24,056 nt of DNA, taken from Bacillota bacterium. Its GTDB lineage: Bacteria > Bacillota > Clostridia > Lachnospirales > Lachnospiraceae. The stretch is from the NCBI GenBank assembly GCA_023420085.1, contig JAEZWQ010000045.1, positions 1 to 24,056 on the forward strand, read 5' to 3'. Positions 1 through 7,821 of the stretch are shown in pieces (the first letter of the stretch is position 1; each line of letters begins with the position of its first letter). The notes below the pieces were generated by a model that saw nothing but the letters and a program-made list of their open reading frames with translations, was not told the DNA's origin and made no database searches. The translations under genes and the position numbers were made by a program.

Positions 1-3000
1 ACTGGTGGTGTTGGTTCTTCTGGTTCCTCAACAACCACTGTCTGTGCCTTATCATTTGGATCCGCATGCTCTATCTCATGTTCTTTTGCCTCTGTCTTAT
101 TATTTTCATCTACACGGACAATCTTATTTATTGATATAGCCTTTTCAAATACTACATATTTAGTATTAGGTTCAAGCTTTATTTTCCCAAACGATATACT
201 AACCTGTCCATCTTCCTGCTCAATCATAACATTATCTGTTTGATATGCAACCTCTATGTTCCCTTCATCAGCTATCTTCATTAAACGAGCCTCAAATCGA
301 TACTCATTTCCTGGCATAAATCCTTTGTAACTAATAAGGTCCTTTACCTCAACATCTGTTCCAACCTGCTCATTTGTCAATCTTAATTCCTGAGCATCAG
401 TATTATCATCTGCAGGCGTTGCACTGCTTTCTCCGACATGAACAGTTGTGGACATACTAGCATTTGAACCATCTGGATATTCATTTTCATTCATAACTAT
501 AGTTTGAGCTATATCATTAGGATCTTCATGAATGACTTCATGCTTTTTAGCCTTATAAAATTCTTGAATAGACTTTTCTATTATCTCTTCTTTAGAAATA
601 GCACGCTCATAAACAACATATCTATGCTTTGGCAAAAGATTTTGCTCCTTAAAATCAATCTTCGCAGTACCATCCATATAAGACGTTATTTCAGTTTGAG
701 CCTTTGCTACCAATACTGGTGCATTAGGATCAGTAACATCCATAAGTGCTCCAGTAATTATATATTCCTTCCATGAAACAAGCCCAGTATATGAAACTGT
801 ATCTACTACCTTAACTGTAATAGTTCCATCAGGATTAAGTCTTCCACGTCCCTCTGCCGGTTTAGTTTCTGTAGCAGTACTACTATATCCTTCCCCACTA
901 ACAGTTACAGTTGTTTTCAAAGAAGAGTTTGTTGGTTCAGGTTCGATTGGCGGTGGATCCTTTGGTTTAGAAATAATAGTTTGTGCTAAATCACGTGGAT
1001 TCTCATGTTTTATAACCACTTTGTTAGGATCTGGATCTGTTCCATTTTCCAATAATGGTGTTGCCGTTTCAAACACTACATATTTAGCTCCAGATTTTAA
1101 TTCAACTTCCCCAAAAGATATTTCAACCGTTCCAGATCCGTTCCCATTAATTATAATAGTTTTTGGTTCCGACTTTTTAACCTCAGTAACAGATCCATCC
1201 TCTTCAACTTTCATAAGGCGTCCCTCTATTTTATAAGTACCATCTTCAAAATTAGTATATGATACTGTATCCTTAACATTACGAGATCCAAACTCAGTAG
1301 TTGCCGCAAGTTTTTCAGTCGCCTTACTATCAAAGTTATTTTCGTCAGTAACTGTTACTGTTGTTTTTAATGTAGGAACCTTTTCAAGTCGTAAACTTAA
1401 AGGAGCAACAGCTTTCATTAAGCCTTTAGATATTTGAATAATAGGTTGTCCCCATTGCATACCTGATGGATATCTAGCAGATAGACGTGGTGAAGAAACA
1501 AAATCTCCAGCCATCCAACGTCCAGTAGTTTCATCTTGTTTATATAAGTTTCGTTGAGTTGCAATCATAGCTGAACGTGACTGATACTGATTAGCATAAA
1601 ATTTTATCTCCGTAGCATCAAGGTTTGGATTTTCTTTTGTCATAACCTTAAATTCAGCATTGTTATCTATCTTATATCGATTTGTATATTTTGGACTATC
1701 AACCAAAGTACCACCAGATACCATACTTACTCCATCTGGTAGCTCTACTTGTAAATCAACAAGTCCATCTTGAGCATTTGGAACAATCGTATAAGTTGTA
1801 TTTCCATTATTATTATCTATATTGACAACACTTGGTTCAATCTTGGCTTCTTTATCCTCTGCAACACGATTTGTATCAAGCACTCCTTTACTACGTGCTG
1901 CCTCTGTCATCGCAATAAAATAACGTATATACGCTTTAAATATCAAGTTTTCACTATCTGGCTTAGGGTTTATAGCTCCATTGAATAATGCACCCGCAAC
2001 ATTTCCACCATCAAGAGCTTGGAAATATTGTATCATGCTCGCAGGTATACCTTGAGTATAGTGCAAAGCTGCTATTTCTAATCCATAAGCAATAGCATTT
2101 GTTCTTTGATCCCCTGAGAATCCAGAATTTGCAATATCAAGCAATTTTGGATTCCTTAAATATTTTTCACGATCCCAATCCTTAACTGTTACATCTTCAT
2201 CAGGTATAATCTGCTCTGCAAAAGGTGTATTCTCAGCCAAAGTATGTGTCTTTCCATCAAATCCAATAAGCTTATTTAACTGTTCATATAATTCACCATA
2301 AGTAATATTAGGATCTCCTATCGTTGGTTGATTACTTTTATTTCCAGCTATTGCCGTTACATAATCTTCCATAACATTATTAAATCCATTAACGAAGTTC
2401 GGACGATTTCCATATTCTTGAACTAAACCAATATTTTCACCTAAAAGACCAAATAAGTATGAAAGCTCTGTCCCCGACATAAAACTAGTTTGGAAAGCAT
2501 ATTTAGGATTTTGATAAATATATGCATTAGAAACATCTGTTGCATTTATACGATCCGGTCTCATGGCATTAGGACCAATACACCAGAAATAGTCATCTCC
2601 ATCTGTTCCACCAAGATAAAATGCTTGAATTTGACCAATAGCATATCCCGTTCTAGTTAATGGAAGATAAGCAGAATTAAGATCCTCAAGAGGTTCTCCA
2701 GTTATTGTTCCATTATCATCATTACGAGCTGCAAAACGATAAGCAGCATTAGGTAACCCGTCTCCAAATGTAGATGTTGGAATCCCTCGTAAAACCGTAG
2801 CTTTATCTGGATTTATAAAATCTCCGTCATCTATTACATAATATTTAGTAATAGATGTATCAACCTTAGGTTTTTCTCCCTTAGGTACTATTTCTACCCA
2901 GCGCTTATACCACATTCCTGATCCGTCCTCAGATCCAGGTGAAAGCTTTTCAGCTGGAGCCTTGTAACCATTTTGTCTAGCTTCATTATCAGCTGTAGAA

Positions 3001-3215
3001 ACATCCTTACTATGCGGGCGATAAGCATATCCTTGTGCCATCGGTTTTCCATTTATTGGCATTAAAACACGCCCTTGCTCATCTCCATTATTTGATGTAG
3101 TTGGATTTGCATTCCAAAAAGCTATAGCGCTAACAGTTGTAAATAGGTATGTTACTATGATTATAACTGCTACTATAAAGCTTATGGATTTATTAATTTT
3201 CAACTTTCTTCCCAT
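1..3215 (-). CDS. VaFE-repeat surface-anchored protein with thioester-like N-terminal domain (3' end beyond window)
   Basis: One open frame runs on the minus strand from ATG 3215 to base 1 without a stop, giving 1071 codons; the C-terminus, where a sortase signal would be expected, lies outside. Residues 1 to about 32 form a signal peptide (GRKLKINK, a hydrophobic core, then VSAIA). Residues about 150-400 resemble a Gram-positive thioester domain: an aromatic-rich DYFWCIGPN puts a lone Cys at 212, and GDQRTNAIAYGLE puts Gln370 as the possible partner. Three VaFE-type repeats follow (615-749, 765-908, 920-1062), each starting with a TTV strand and ending in Y-V-V-F/Y-E, then H-E/A-D/N-P-x-D-x-A-Q-T, and then a Pro/Glu linker. 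Such repeats usually form isopeptide-stabilised stalks of wall-anchored adhesins (family knowledge). GAGGAGA lies 12-13 nt before ATG 3215. An in-frame ATG at 3236 has no SD. The Cys-Gln pairing is inferred. Confidence 0.85.
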   Translation of the reverse strand, partial: MGRKLKINKSISFIVAVIIIVTYLFTTVSAIAFWNANPTTSNNGDEQGRVLMPINGKPMAQGYAYRPHSKDVSTADNEARQNGYKAPAEKLSPGSEDGSGMWYKRWVEIVPKGEKPKVDTSITKYYVIDDGDFINPDKATVLRGIPTSTFGDGLPNAAYRFAARNDDNGTITGEPLEDLNSAYLPLTRTGYAIGQIQAFYLGGTDGDDYFWCIGPNAMRPDRINATDVSNAYIYQNPKYAFQTSFMSGTELSYLFGLLGENIGLVQEYGNRPNFVNGFNNVMEDYVTAIAGNKSNQPTIGDPNITYGELYEQLNKLIGFDGKTHTLAENTPFAEQIIPDEDVTVKDWDREKYLRNPKLLDIANSGFSGDQRTNAIAYGLEIAALHYTQGIPASMIQYFQALDGGNVAGALFNGAINPKPDSENLIFKAYIRYFIAMTEAARSKGVLDTNRVAEDKEAKIEPSVVNIDNNNGNTTYTIVPNAQDGLVDLQVELPDGVSMVSGGTLVDSPKYTNRYKIDNNAEFKVMTKENPNLDATEIKFYANQYQSRSAMIATQRNLYKQDETTGRWMAGDFVSSPRLSARYPSGMQWGQPIIQISKGLMKAVAPLSLRLEKVPTLKTTVTVTDENNFDSKATEKLAATTEFGSRNVKDTVSYTNFEDGTYKIEGRLMKVEEDGSVTEVKKSEPKTIIINGNGSGTVEISFGEVELKSGAKYVVFETATPLLENGTDPDPNKVVIKHENPRDLAQTIISKPKDPPPIEPEPTNSSLKTTVTVSGEGYSSTATETKPAEGRGRLNPDGTITVKVVDTVSYTGLVSWKEYIITGALMDVTDPNAPVLVAKAQTEITSYMDGTAKIDFKEQNLLPKHRYVVYERAISKEEIIEKSIQEFYKAKKHEVIHEDPNDIAQTIVMNENEYPDGSNASMSTTVHVGESSATPADDNTDAQELRLTNEQVGTDVEVKDLISYKGFMPGNEYRFEARLMKIADEGNIEVAYQTDNVMIEQEDGQVSISFGKIKLEPNTKYVVFEKAISINKIVRVDENNKTEAKEHEIEHADPNDKAQTVVVEEPEEPTPP
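30..458 (-). repeat. VaFE-type domain repeat 3 of the surface protein
   Basis: This encodes residues 920-1062. It has the SMSTTVHVG opening, VKDLISYKGFMPGNEY, EARLMKI, and KYVVFEKAIS followed by HADPNDKAQTVVV. It is followed by an E-E-P-E-E-P-T-P-P linker that runs off the window, so further repeats or the anchor may follow. Confidence 0.75.
492..923 (-). repeat. VaFE-type domain repeat 2 of the surface protein
   Basis: This encodes residues 765-908. It has the SLKTTVTVS opening, VVDTVSYTGL, ITGALMDVT, and RYVVYERAIS followed by HEDPNDIAQTIV. It carries a longer insert before the closing His-Glu-Asp motif than repeat 1 does (EEIIEKSIQEFYKAKKHEV). Confidence 0.75.
969..1373 (-). repeat. VaFE-type domain repeat 1 of the surface protein
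   Basis: This encodes residues 615-749. It has the TLKTTVTVT opening, a central D-T-V-S-Y strand, G-R-L-M-K-V, and a closing AKYVVFETATP followed by HENPRDLAQTI. The same order of motifs recurs in repeats 2 and 3, although the sequences have diverged widely. A Pro/Glu-rich linker (KDPPPIEPEPTN) separates it from repeat 2. Confidence 0.75.
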
Positions 3216-3406
3216 AATATTTAATGTTCTCCTCATCTAGTCTATATTATTATTCTTAAAGTAAGTTATATTTTATATAAAATATTATTAAATATTGACT
3301 CTTATATAATAGCTTTATGAGTACTATAGTATACCATAAAATGCTAATATTAACTAACCTTTTTAATATCGGCTTCATTTAAATTTAATTTTATAATTAA
3401 TTAACT

Positions 3407-3425
3407 AGTATAGTGTATATTCCCT
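3407..3425 (-). promoter_or_regulatory. Promoter-like element upstream of the surface-protein gene
   Basis: On the minus strand the sequence AGGGAATATAC, then ACTATACTAGTTA, starts just past the eamA stop codon and about 190 nt before the surface-protein start. The same AGGGAATATAC...TAGTTA block sits immediately before the Tad operon at 16647-16661. TATACT at 3412-3407 would serve as a -10. No clear -35 is visible, and the sigma factor is unknown. A second TATACT at 3333-3328, with no good -35, is an alternative. Confidence 0.4.
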
Positions 3426-3427
3426 AT

Positions 3428-4282
3428 TTAGTCATATCGTTTTTTAAATTTCATCTCACAGCAAACAACTGCTATAAGAATTATTATTGCCCCTAATACC
3501 ATCCTCGTTGTTATAGTCTCATTTAAAATTAAAACAGACGCAACCATACCTACCACCGATTCCATAGATAATATAAGCGCAGAAGTTGTTTCACTTATAT
3601 ATTGCTGTGCCCACGTCTGTATAAAATAGCTTAGCGCCGTAGCCATTATACCTGATAGAGCAATCATTGCTATAGTTATTTTACTTAAATTAGTCGGTAT
3701 CCCTTGTGGTAACGCAAAGAAAAATGCAATTATTGTTACAACAATCATTTGTGTAAACACTAACATCATAACCCTGCATTTTCTAAGATATATAGTAGTC
3801 AAATAAATATGTAATGCAAATGCTATAGCGCAGGCTATAGTCAATGTATCCCCTAGGCCTAACCTAAATGTTGAATCAAAAACCATAAGTCCAGAACCTA
3901 ATATAGCCAAAAGCACACAAAAAATCTTTGTTCTAGATATTCTCTTTCTTTCAAATAAATATACAAGAATTGGTACAAATACAACATAGGTGGAAGTTAA
4001 AAAAGCATTTTTAGTTGGTGTTGAATAATTAAGTCCCTCAGTTTGAAGATAAAAAGATATGTATAAAATAACTCCTAGAATTGTACCACACTTTAGTTCG
4101 ATGCTTAATATACTTAATATCTTCTTGTTTAAACATATAATCAATGCTAAAGAGGCGACTATAAATCTAAAAAACATAAATTGAACTGGAGTTATCTCAT
4201 TTAAAGCTATATCAACAAATATAAATCCAAATCCCCATATTATTGTCACAAAAAATAATGCAATTAATCCAAATTTTTTCAT
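3428..4282 (-). CDS. EamA-family (DMT superfamily) transporter
   Basis: This is a 284-residue integral membrane protein of the drug/metabolite transporter superfamily, with about ten hydrophobic segments arranged as two EamA halves. The first half carries the W-G-F-G-F-I-F-V-D and F-F-R-F motifs. The second carries an A-L-S-Y-F-I-Q-T-W-A-Q segment and the ALILSMESVVGMVASVLILNE region typical of the family. The substrate cannot be predicted. ATG 4282 is chosen because GGAGGTGG lies directly before it; the TTG 12 nt upstream overlaps that SD. A terminator hairpin for spoVG ends right at the SD, so expression may depend on read-through. It shares its fold, but not close sequence, with the second EamA protein at 20056-21285. 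Confidence 0.88.
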   Translation of the reverse strand: MKKFGLIALFFVTIIWGFGFIFVDIALNEITPVQFMFFRFIVASLALIICLNKKILSILSIELKCGTILGVILYISFYLQTEGLNYSTPTKNAFLTSTYVVFVPILVYLFERKRISRTKIFCVLLAILGSGLMVFDSTFRLGLGDTLTIACAIAFALHIYLTTIYLRKCRVMMLVFTQMIVVTIIAFFFALPQGIPTNLSKITIAMIALSGIMATALSYFIQTWAQQYISETTSALILSMESVVGMVASVLILNETITTRMVLGAIIILIAVVCCEMKFKKRYD

Positions 4283-4293
4283 AACCACCTCCA

Positions 4294-4321
4294 ATAAAAA
4301 AACCGGCTTCTACACCGGTTT
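4294..4321 (-). terminator. Rho-independent terminator downstream of spoVG
   Basis: The minus strand reads AACCGG (4320-4315), an 8-nt loop, CCGGTT (4306-4301), and then a run of T to 4296. The stem is short but GC-rich for this DNA. The T run ends only a few bases before the ribosome binding site of the downstream EamA gene. Confidence 0.75.
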
Positions 4322-4325
4322 ATGA

Positions 4326-4586
4326 TTACTCTTCATCAAACTCATTAAATTTCTTAATGATTTCATCTTTGATATAAGATCTTGTATCAGAATTAATAGG
4401 ATGTGCTATATCTCTATATTCTCCATCATTTGTTGTTCTAGAAGGCATTGCAACGAATAGTCCATCTTTCCCTTCAATTATTTTAATGTCATGAACAACA
4501 AAGCAGTCATCAAAAGTAATTGATGCTATCCCTTTAACTTTACTCTCTCTAGTTAACTTTCTTAGTCTAATGTCTGTTATTTTCAT
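4326..4586 (-). CDS. spoVG: Septation/regulatory RNA-binding protein SpoVG
   Basis: This 86-residue protein matches the SpoVG family from its start (MKITDIRLRKL) through the middle (ASITFDDCFVVHDIKIIEG) to the conserved G-L-F-V-A-M-P-S-R and RDIAHPINSDTR segments. SpoVG is a small nucleic-acid-binding regulator linked to sporulation and septation in Bacillus, and to RNA or DNA binding in other Firmicutes and in Borrelia (family knowledge). ATG 4586 is chosen because GGAGGAAGG precedes it; a GTG 12 nt upstream would itself overlap that SD. The SD begins right after the glgD stop, so translation is probably coupled to glgD. A terminator follows the gene. Confidence 0.93.
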   Translation of the reverse strand: MKITDIRLRKLTRESKVKGIASITFDDCFVVHDIKIIEGKDGLFVAMPSRTTNDGEYRDIAHPINSDTRSYIKDEIIKKFNEFDEE

Positions 4587-4597
4587 TCCTTCCTCCA

Positions 4598-5719
4598 CTA
4601 TAACATATATCTTTGATTTTTTTCAATAACAACTTTTATATTATCAGGACTTCCTATATGAGTCGTTCCTGGATAAATTGTATCTCTACTCTCAACTATG
4701 CAGTTTTCTATATAGCAATTATCACCAATATAAGATTCATTTAATATTATAGAATTCTTGATTGTAACATTATTTCCAACAAAAACACTTCTAAATAGTA
4801 TAGAATTTTCGATATTACCATTAATTATGCAACCGCTCGAAATCAAACTTGATGAAATTTTAAATCCATCATTATACTTTGCCGCTGGTAAATCATCAAA
4901 TTTTGATTGTACCTTTGGTTCTTGACTAAAGAAATAATTTCTAATATCTCTATCTAAAAAATCCATATTAGTCCTATAATATGACTCTAGTGAATTTATA
5001 TTTTTCCAATAGCCAGACATATTATATGCAAATATTCGTTTAACATCTTTATATCTTATTAATATATCTCTTACAAAATCATATCTAGAGTCCCTATTAC
5101 AAGCTTCTATAAGCTCAATTAGCAGTCTTCTTCTAATAATATAAATACCACATGAAACCTTATTAGTTTTTGCTACTAATGGTTTTTCATCAAAATTTAT
5201 AATTTTATTAGATTCATCAGTATTTACAACTCCAAATCGTGAAAGATCCTCACTGCTATCCAAATCTTTACAAACAACTGTAATATCGGCTCTTTTATCT
5301 ATATGATAATCTAAGATTTTATTAAAATCTAATTTATAAACACACTCACCTTGAACTATAACAACATAAGGCTCATGACATCTTTTCAAAAAATCAATGT
5401 TCTGATATATCGCATCAGCTGTACCCCTATACCAAAAACTATTTCCTAATGTTGTTGTTGGAGCAAATACATACATGCCCCCTTGTTTACGCCCAAAGTC
5501 CCACCATTTAGAAGAACTCAAATGTTCATGTAAACTCCTAGCATTATATTGTGTAAGTATAGCAACTTTACTTACATTACTAGAAGATAATGAACTTAAG
5601 GAAAAGTCTATTGCTCTATAAGACCCAGCTATAGGCATTGCAGACATTGCTCTTTTATCAGTTAAATTTCCCATTCTTGCATTGGTTCCACCAGCAAGCA
5701 CTAGTCCAAGCATTTTCAT
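4598..5719 (-). CDS. glgD: Glucose-1-phosphate adenylyltransferase-like regulatory subunit GlgD
   Basis: This 373-residue protein has a nucleotidyltransferase fold: G-L-V-L-A-G-G near the N-terminus, W-Y-R-G-T-A-D-A-I-Y-Q-N in the middle, F-D-E-K-P, and Y-W-K-N-I-N-S-L. It ends with a left-handed beta-helix of hexapeptide-like repeats (IINGNIENSILFRSVFVGN and following). Where catalytic GlgC has S-G-D-H-I-Y-K, this protein has Q-G-E-C-V-Y-K, replacing the catalytic Asp by Glu. Firmicute GlgD usually forms a complex with GlgC and modulates ADP-glucose synthesis (family knowledge). The start codon overlaps the glgC stop by 4 nt (ATGA), and AAGGAGGA lies 6-7 nt upstream. Confidence 0.92.
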   Translation of the reverse strand: MKMLGLVLAGGTNARMGNLTDKRAMSAMPIAGSYRAIDFSLSSLSSSNVSKVAILTQYNARSLHEHLSSSKWWDFGRKQGGMYVFAPTTTLGNSFWYRGTADAIYQNIDFLKRCHEPYVVIVQGECVYKLDFNKILDYHIDKRADITVVCKDLDSSEDLSRFGVVNTDESNKIINFDEKPLVAKTNKVSCGIYIIRRRLLIELIEACNRDSRYDFVRDILIRYKDVKRIFAYNMSGYWKNINSLESYYRTNMDFLDRDIRNYFFSQEPKVQSKFDDLPAAKYNDGFKISSSLISSGCIINGNIENSILFRSVFVGNNVTIKNSIILNESYIGDNCYIENCIVESRDTIYPGTTHIGSPDNIKVVIEKNQRYML

Positions 5720-6984
5720 AGCAATTCCTCCTTAATTAAAGTTCCACCACTATCTAACGTATTATCTGTATAGTCACTATATTCCGTGCGACCCATAACT
5801 GCTGTATTTTTTCCAATTTTAATCCATTCAGGAATTACGGTATTCTCTCCTATAGTAACGATACCACTATTATAAATATGCGGATACTTTTCATTTTCTT
5901 TTTCAGGAATTAGCCCTAATTCGCAATTATTACCAATCACTGTACCATCTGCAATAATAGCCTTTTCAATAACACAATTATCCCCAATAACAACATCCTT
6001 CATTATTATAGAATCTCTTATTACTGTATTTTTACCAACAGTAACATGTGTTCCCAGTACAGAATTTTTTATTTGCCCATATATTTCACAACCCTCAGAA
6101 ATTATACTTCTTGTGATATTTGCCTCACTTGAAATGAATTGAGGCTCAATTGCATCGCTATTTGTATATATTCTCCAAAATTCTTGGTATAAGTTAAATT
6201 CTGGAACTAATTCAATAAGTTCCATATTAGCTTCCCAATATGAACTCAAAGTTCCAACATCCTTCCAATAACCATGGAATTCATAAGAATAAACTTTTGC
6301 ATCATTCTGATGAAGATGAGGTATTACATGCTTACCAAAGTCAAGATTAGAAATTTCTTTTAAATCATATAAAGCATCTTTTAATTTTTTCCAATTGAAT
6401 ATGTATATTCCCATTGAAGCAATATTGCTAGTTGGTTTCTCAGGTTTTTCTTCAAATTCTATTATTCTAGAATCTTGATCCGTTACTAATATACCAAATC
6501 TACTCGCTTCTTCCCATGGAACAGACATAGATGCAATGGTGACATCAGCCTCTTTCTTTTTGTGGAACTCAAGCATATTCTCATAATCCATTTTATAAAT
6601 ATGATCTCCTGATAAAATAAGGACATATTCTGGATTATAAGAATCAATATACGCTATGTTTTGATATATAGCATTTGCTGTTCCAGTATACCATTCGCTT
6701 CCCTTGTCCTTTTCATATGGTGGTAATATTCTAACCCCACCATAATTTTTATCTAAATCCCAAGCAATTCCAATTCCTATATGGGAATTTAAACTCAATG
6801 GTTGATATTGAGTCAAAACTCCAACAGTATCGATCCCGGAATTTATACAATTACTTAGCGGAAAGTCGATAATTTTATACTTACCGCCAAATGACACAGC
6901 AGGCTTAGCACCTTTCTTAGTTAAAACGCCAAGTCTACTACCTTGTCCTCCAGCCAATAACATGGCGATAATTTCTTTTCTCAT
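5716..6984 (-). CDS. glgC: Glucose-1-phosphate adenylyltransferase (ADP-glucose pyrophosphorylase), catalytic subunit
   Basis: This 422-residue protein makes ADP-glucose from ATP and glucose-1-phosphate, the committed step of bacterial glycogen synthesis. The N-terminal domain has the LLAGGQGSRLG loop (9-19), K-P-A-V-S-F-G-G-K-Y and I-D-F-P-L-S-N, followed by W-Y-T-G-T-A-N-A-I-Y-Q-N, the catalytic S-G-D-H-I-Y-K-M-D-Y motif, F-E-E-K-P for sugar phosphate binding, and Y-W-K-D-V-G-T. A C-terminal beta-helix follows. ATG 6984 is preceded by AAAGGAGA; the TTG 15 nt upstream overlaps this SD. It is the first gene of glgC-glgD-spoVG. No glgA or glgB is in the window. Confidence 0.96.
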   Translation of the reverse strand: MRKEIIAMLLAGGQGSRLGVLTKKGAKPAVSFGGKYKIIDFPLSNCINSGIDTVGVLTQYQPLSLNSHIGIGIAWDLDKNYGGVRILPPYEKDKGSEWYTGTANAIYQNIAYIDSYNPEYVLILSGDHIYKMDYENMLEFHKKKEADVTIASMSVPWEEASRFGILVTDQDSRIIEFEEKPEKPTSNIASMGIYIFNWKKLKDALYDLKEISNLDFGKHVIPHLHQNDAKVYSYEFHGYWKDVGTLSSYWEANMELIELVPEFNLYQEFWRIYTNSDAIEPQFISSEANITRSIISEGCEIYGQIKNSVLGTHVTVGKNTVIRDSIIMKDVVIGDNCVIEKAIIADGTVIGNNCELGLIPEKENEKYPHIYNSGIVTIGENTVIPEWIKIGKNTAVMGRTEYSDYTDNTLDSGGTLIKEELL

Positions 6985-7026
6985 ACTGTCTCCTTTCAAG
7001 GGTTTATGAGCATTGTATTTGTGATA

Positions 7027-7055
7027 ATTATAGCATATGGAAAGATTCTTTTCTA
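7027..7055 (-). promoter_or_regulatory. Promoter for glgC-glgD-spoVG
   Basis: On the minus strand TAGAAA (7055-7050, 4 of 6 to TTGACA), a 17-nt spacer and TATAAT (7032-7027) form a sigma-A-like promoter. The -10 is extended by TGC directly before it. The predicted start gives a leader of about 35 nt ahead of glgC. Confidence 0.55.
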
Positions 7056-7139
7056 TTTTTTTAGTTTGTAATATGTCATTTTGTGTAAAATATATAATTC
7101 ATTCTTTATTTTTTATGCAAAATAACCAAAAGACGTATA

Positions 7140-7168
7140 ATATAAAACGGACCATTTTTACAGTCCGT
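7140..7168 (-). terminator. Terminator after the RNase HI gene, end of the Tad operon
   Basis: On the minus strand ACGGAC (7168-7163) and GTCCGT (7152-7147) form a stem around a 10-nt loop, followed by TTTATATTATA. The upstream arm overlaps the last codons of the RNase H gene, and the stop codon lies in the loop. It closes the whole 7158-16623 gene run. Confidence 0.7.
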
Positions 7169-7811
7169 CTAAACCTACAGCTTTTTTAGCCAATTTATCT
7201 ACCAATTCATTATATTTGACCCCACTATGAGCCTTAACTTTAATAAAATCTATCTCAATATTTTCCCTACTTTTTTTAATATATTCAGCATAAAACTTCG
7301 TGAATTTTTTATTTGTTTTCCAATTATTATTAGCCCATGCTTCTATCCCTGTATAATCATAATATATTTTTATACTCTTCATACACATGTCAATCGCAAG
7401 CTTAACTACAGCAATAACTCCCATAAGTTCTCCTGCTACATTTCTCATTTCAGCAAGTTCTTCATATTCATCATTACTTCCATTAAATTCTTTAATCCAC
7501 TTATTAGAATATACAGCTGCACCATATCCATATGTTTTAGTTTTAGCATTAAAGCTCCCATCAACAAAAGCAATCAATTCTCCATCTTTTAGAGCTTTTA
7601 TATTCTCATCTATATCATTAATATCTCTAAAAGAATTATTGCTCAAGTTTTCATTATTTTTACCATAAATAAACAACTCTGCTTCTTCTTTAGAAGCAAA
7701 GCTTTTATATACTGCACCAGGGAATCCATGAACATTTTTTTTACATTCATCCCAGCTATTATATATCCCAATTTTTTTCCCAACTTTTACTGCATAATAT
7801 TTTTTGCCCAT
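7158..7811 (-). CDS. Ribonuclease HI with N-terminal viroplasmin-type hybrid-binding domain
   Basis: This 217-residue protein degrades the RNA strand of RNA-DNA hybrids. Residues 4-48 form an RNase H1 N-terminal (viroplasmin-like) domain, with the pattern YYAVKVGKKIGIYNSWDEC, then K-x-F-x-G-A-x-Y-K-S-F and S-K-E-E-A-E. A linker follows, and residues 78-213 form the RNase H domain. The acidic active site can be traced as Asp84 (FVDGSF), Glu128 (NVAGEL), Asp152 (YYDYTG) and Asp205 (ELVDKLA), with His195 in KAHSG. ATG 7811 is 10 nt after the FHA gene stop, and the weak GGTGAT serves as SD; longer in-frame starts would overlap the FHA gene. It is the last gene of the Tad run, probably a co-transcribed passenger. 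Confidence 0.93.
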   Translation of the reverse strand: MGKKYYAVKVGKKIGIYNSWDECKKNVHGFPGAVYKSFASKEEAELFIYGKNNENLSNNSFRDINDIDENIKALKDGELIAFVDGSFNAKTKTYGYGAAVYSNKWIKEFNGSNDEYEELAEMRNVAGELMGVIAVVKLAIDMCMKSIKIYYDYTGIEAWANNNWKTNKKFTKFYAEYIKKSRENIEIDFIKVKAHSGVKYNELVDKLAKKAVGLDGL

Positions 7812-7821
7812 CTTATCACCA

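Noticed and set aside
504..1988. Plus-strand open frames across the surface-protein region
   Set aside because: They are short, have no SD, and lie opposite a continuous minus-strand frame with clear domain structure.
3216..3427. Terminator after the first EamA gene
   Set aside because: Only AT-only, weak inverted repeats are present, with no GC-rich stem followed by T.
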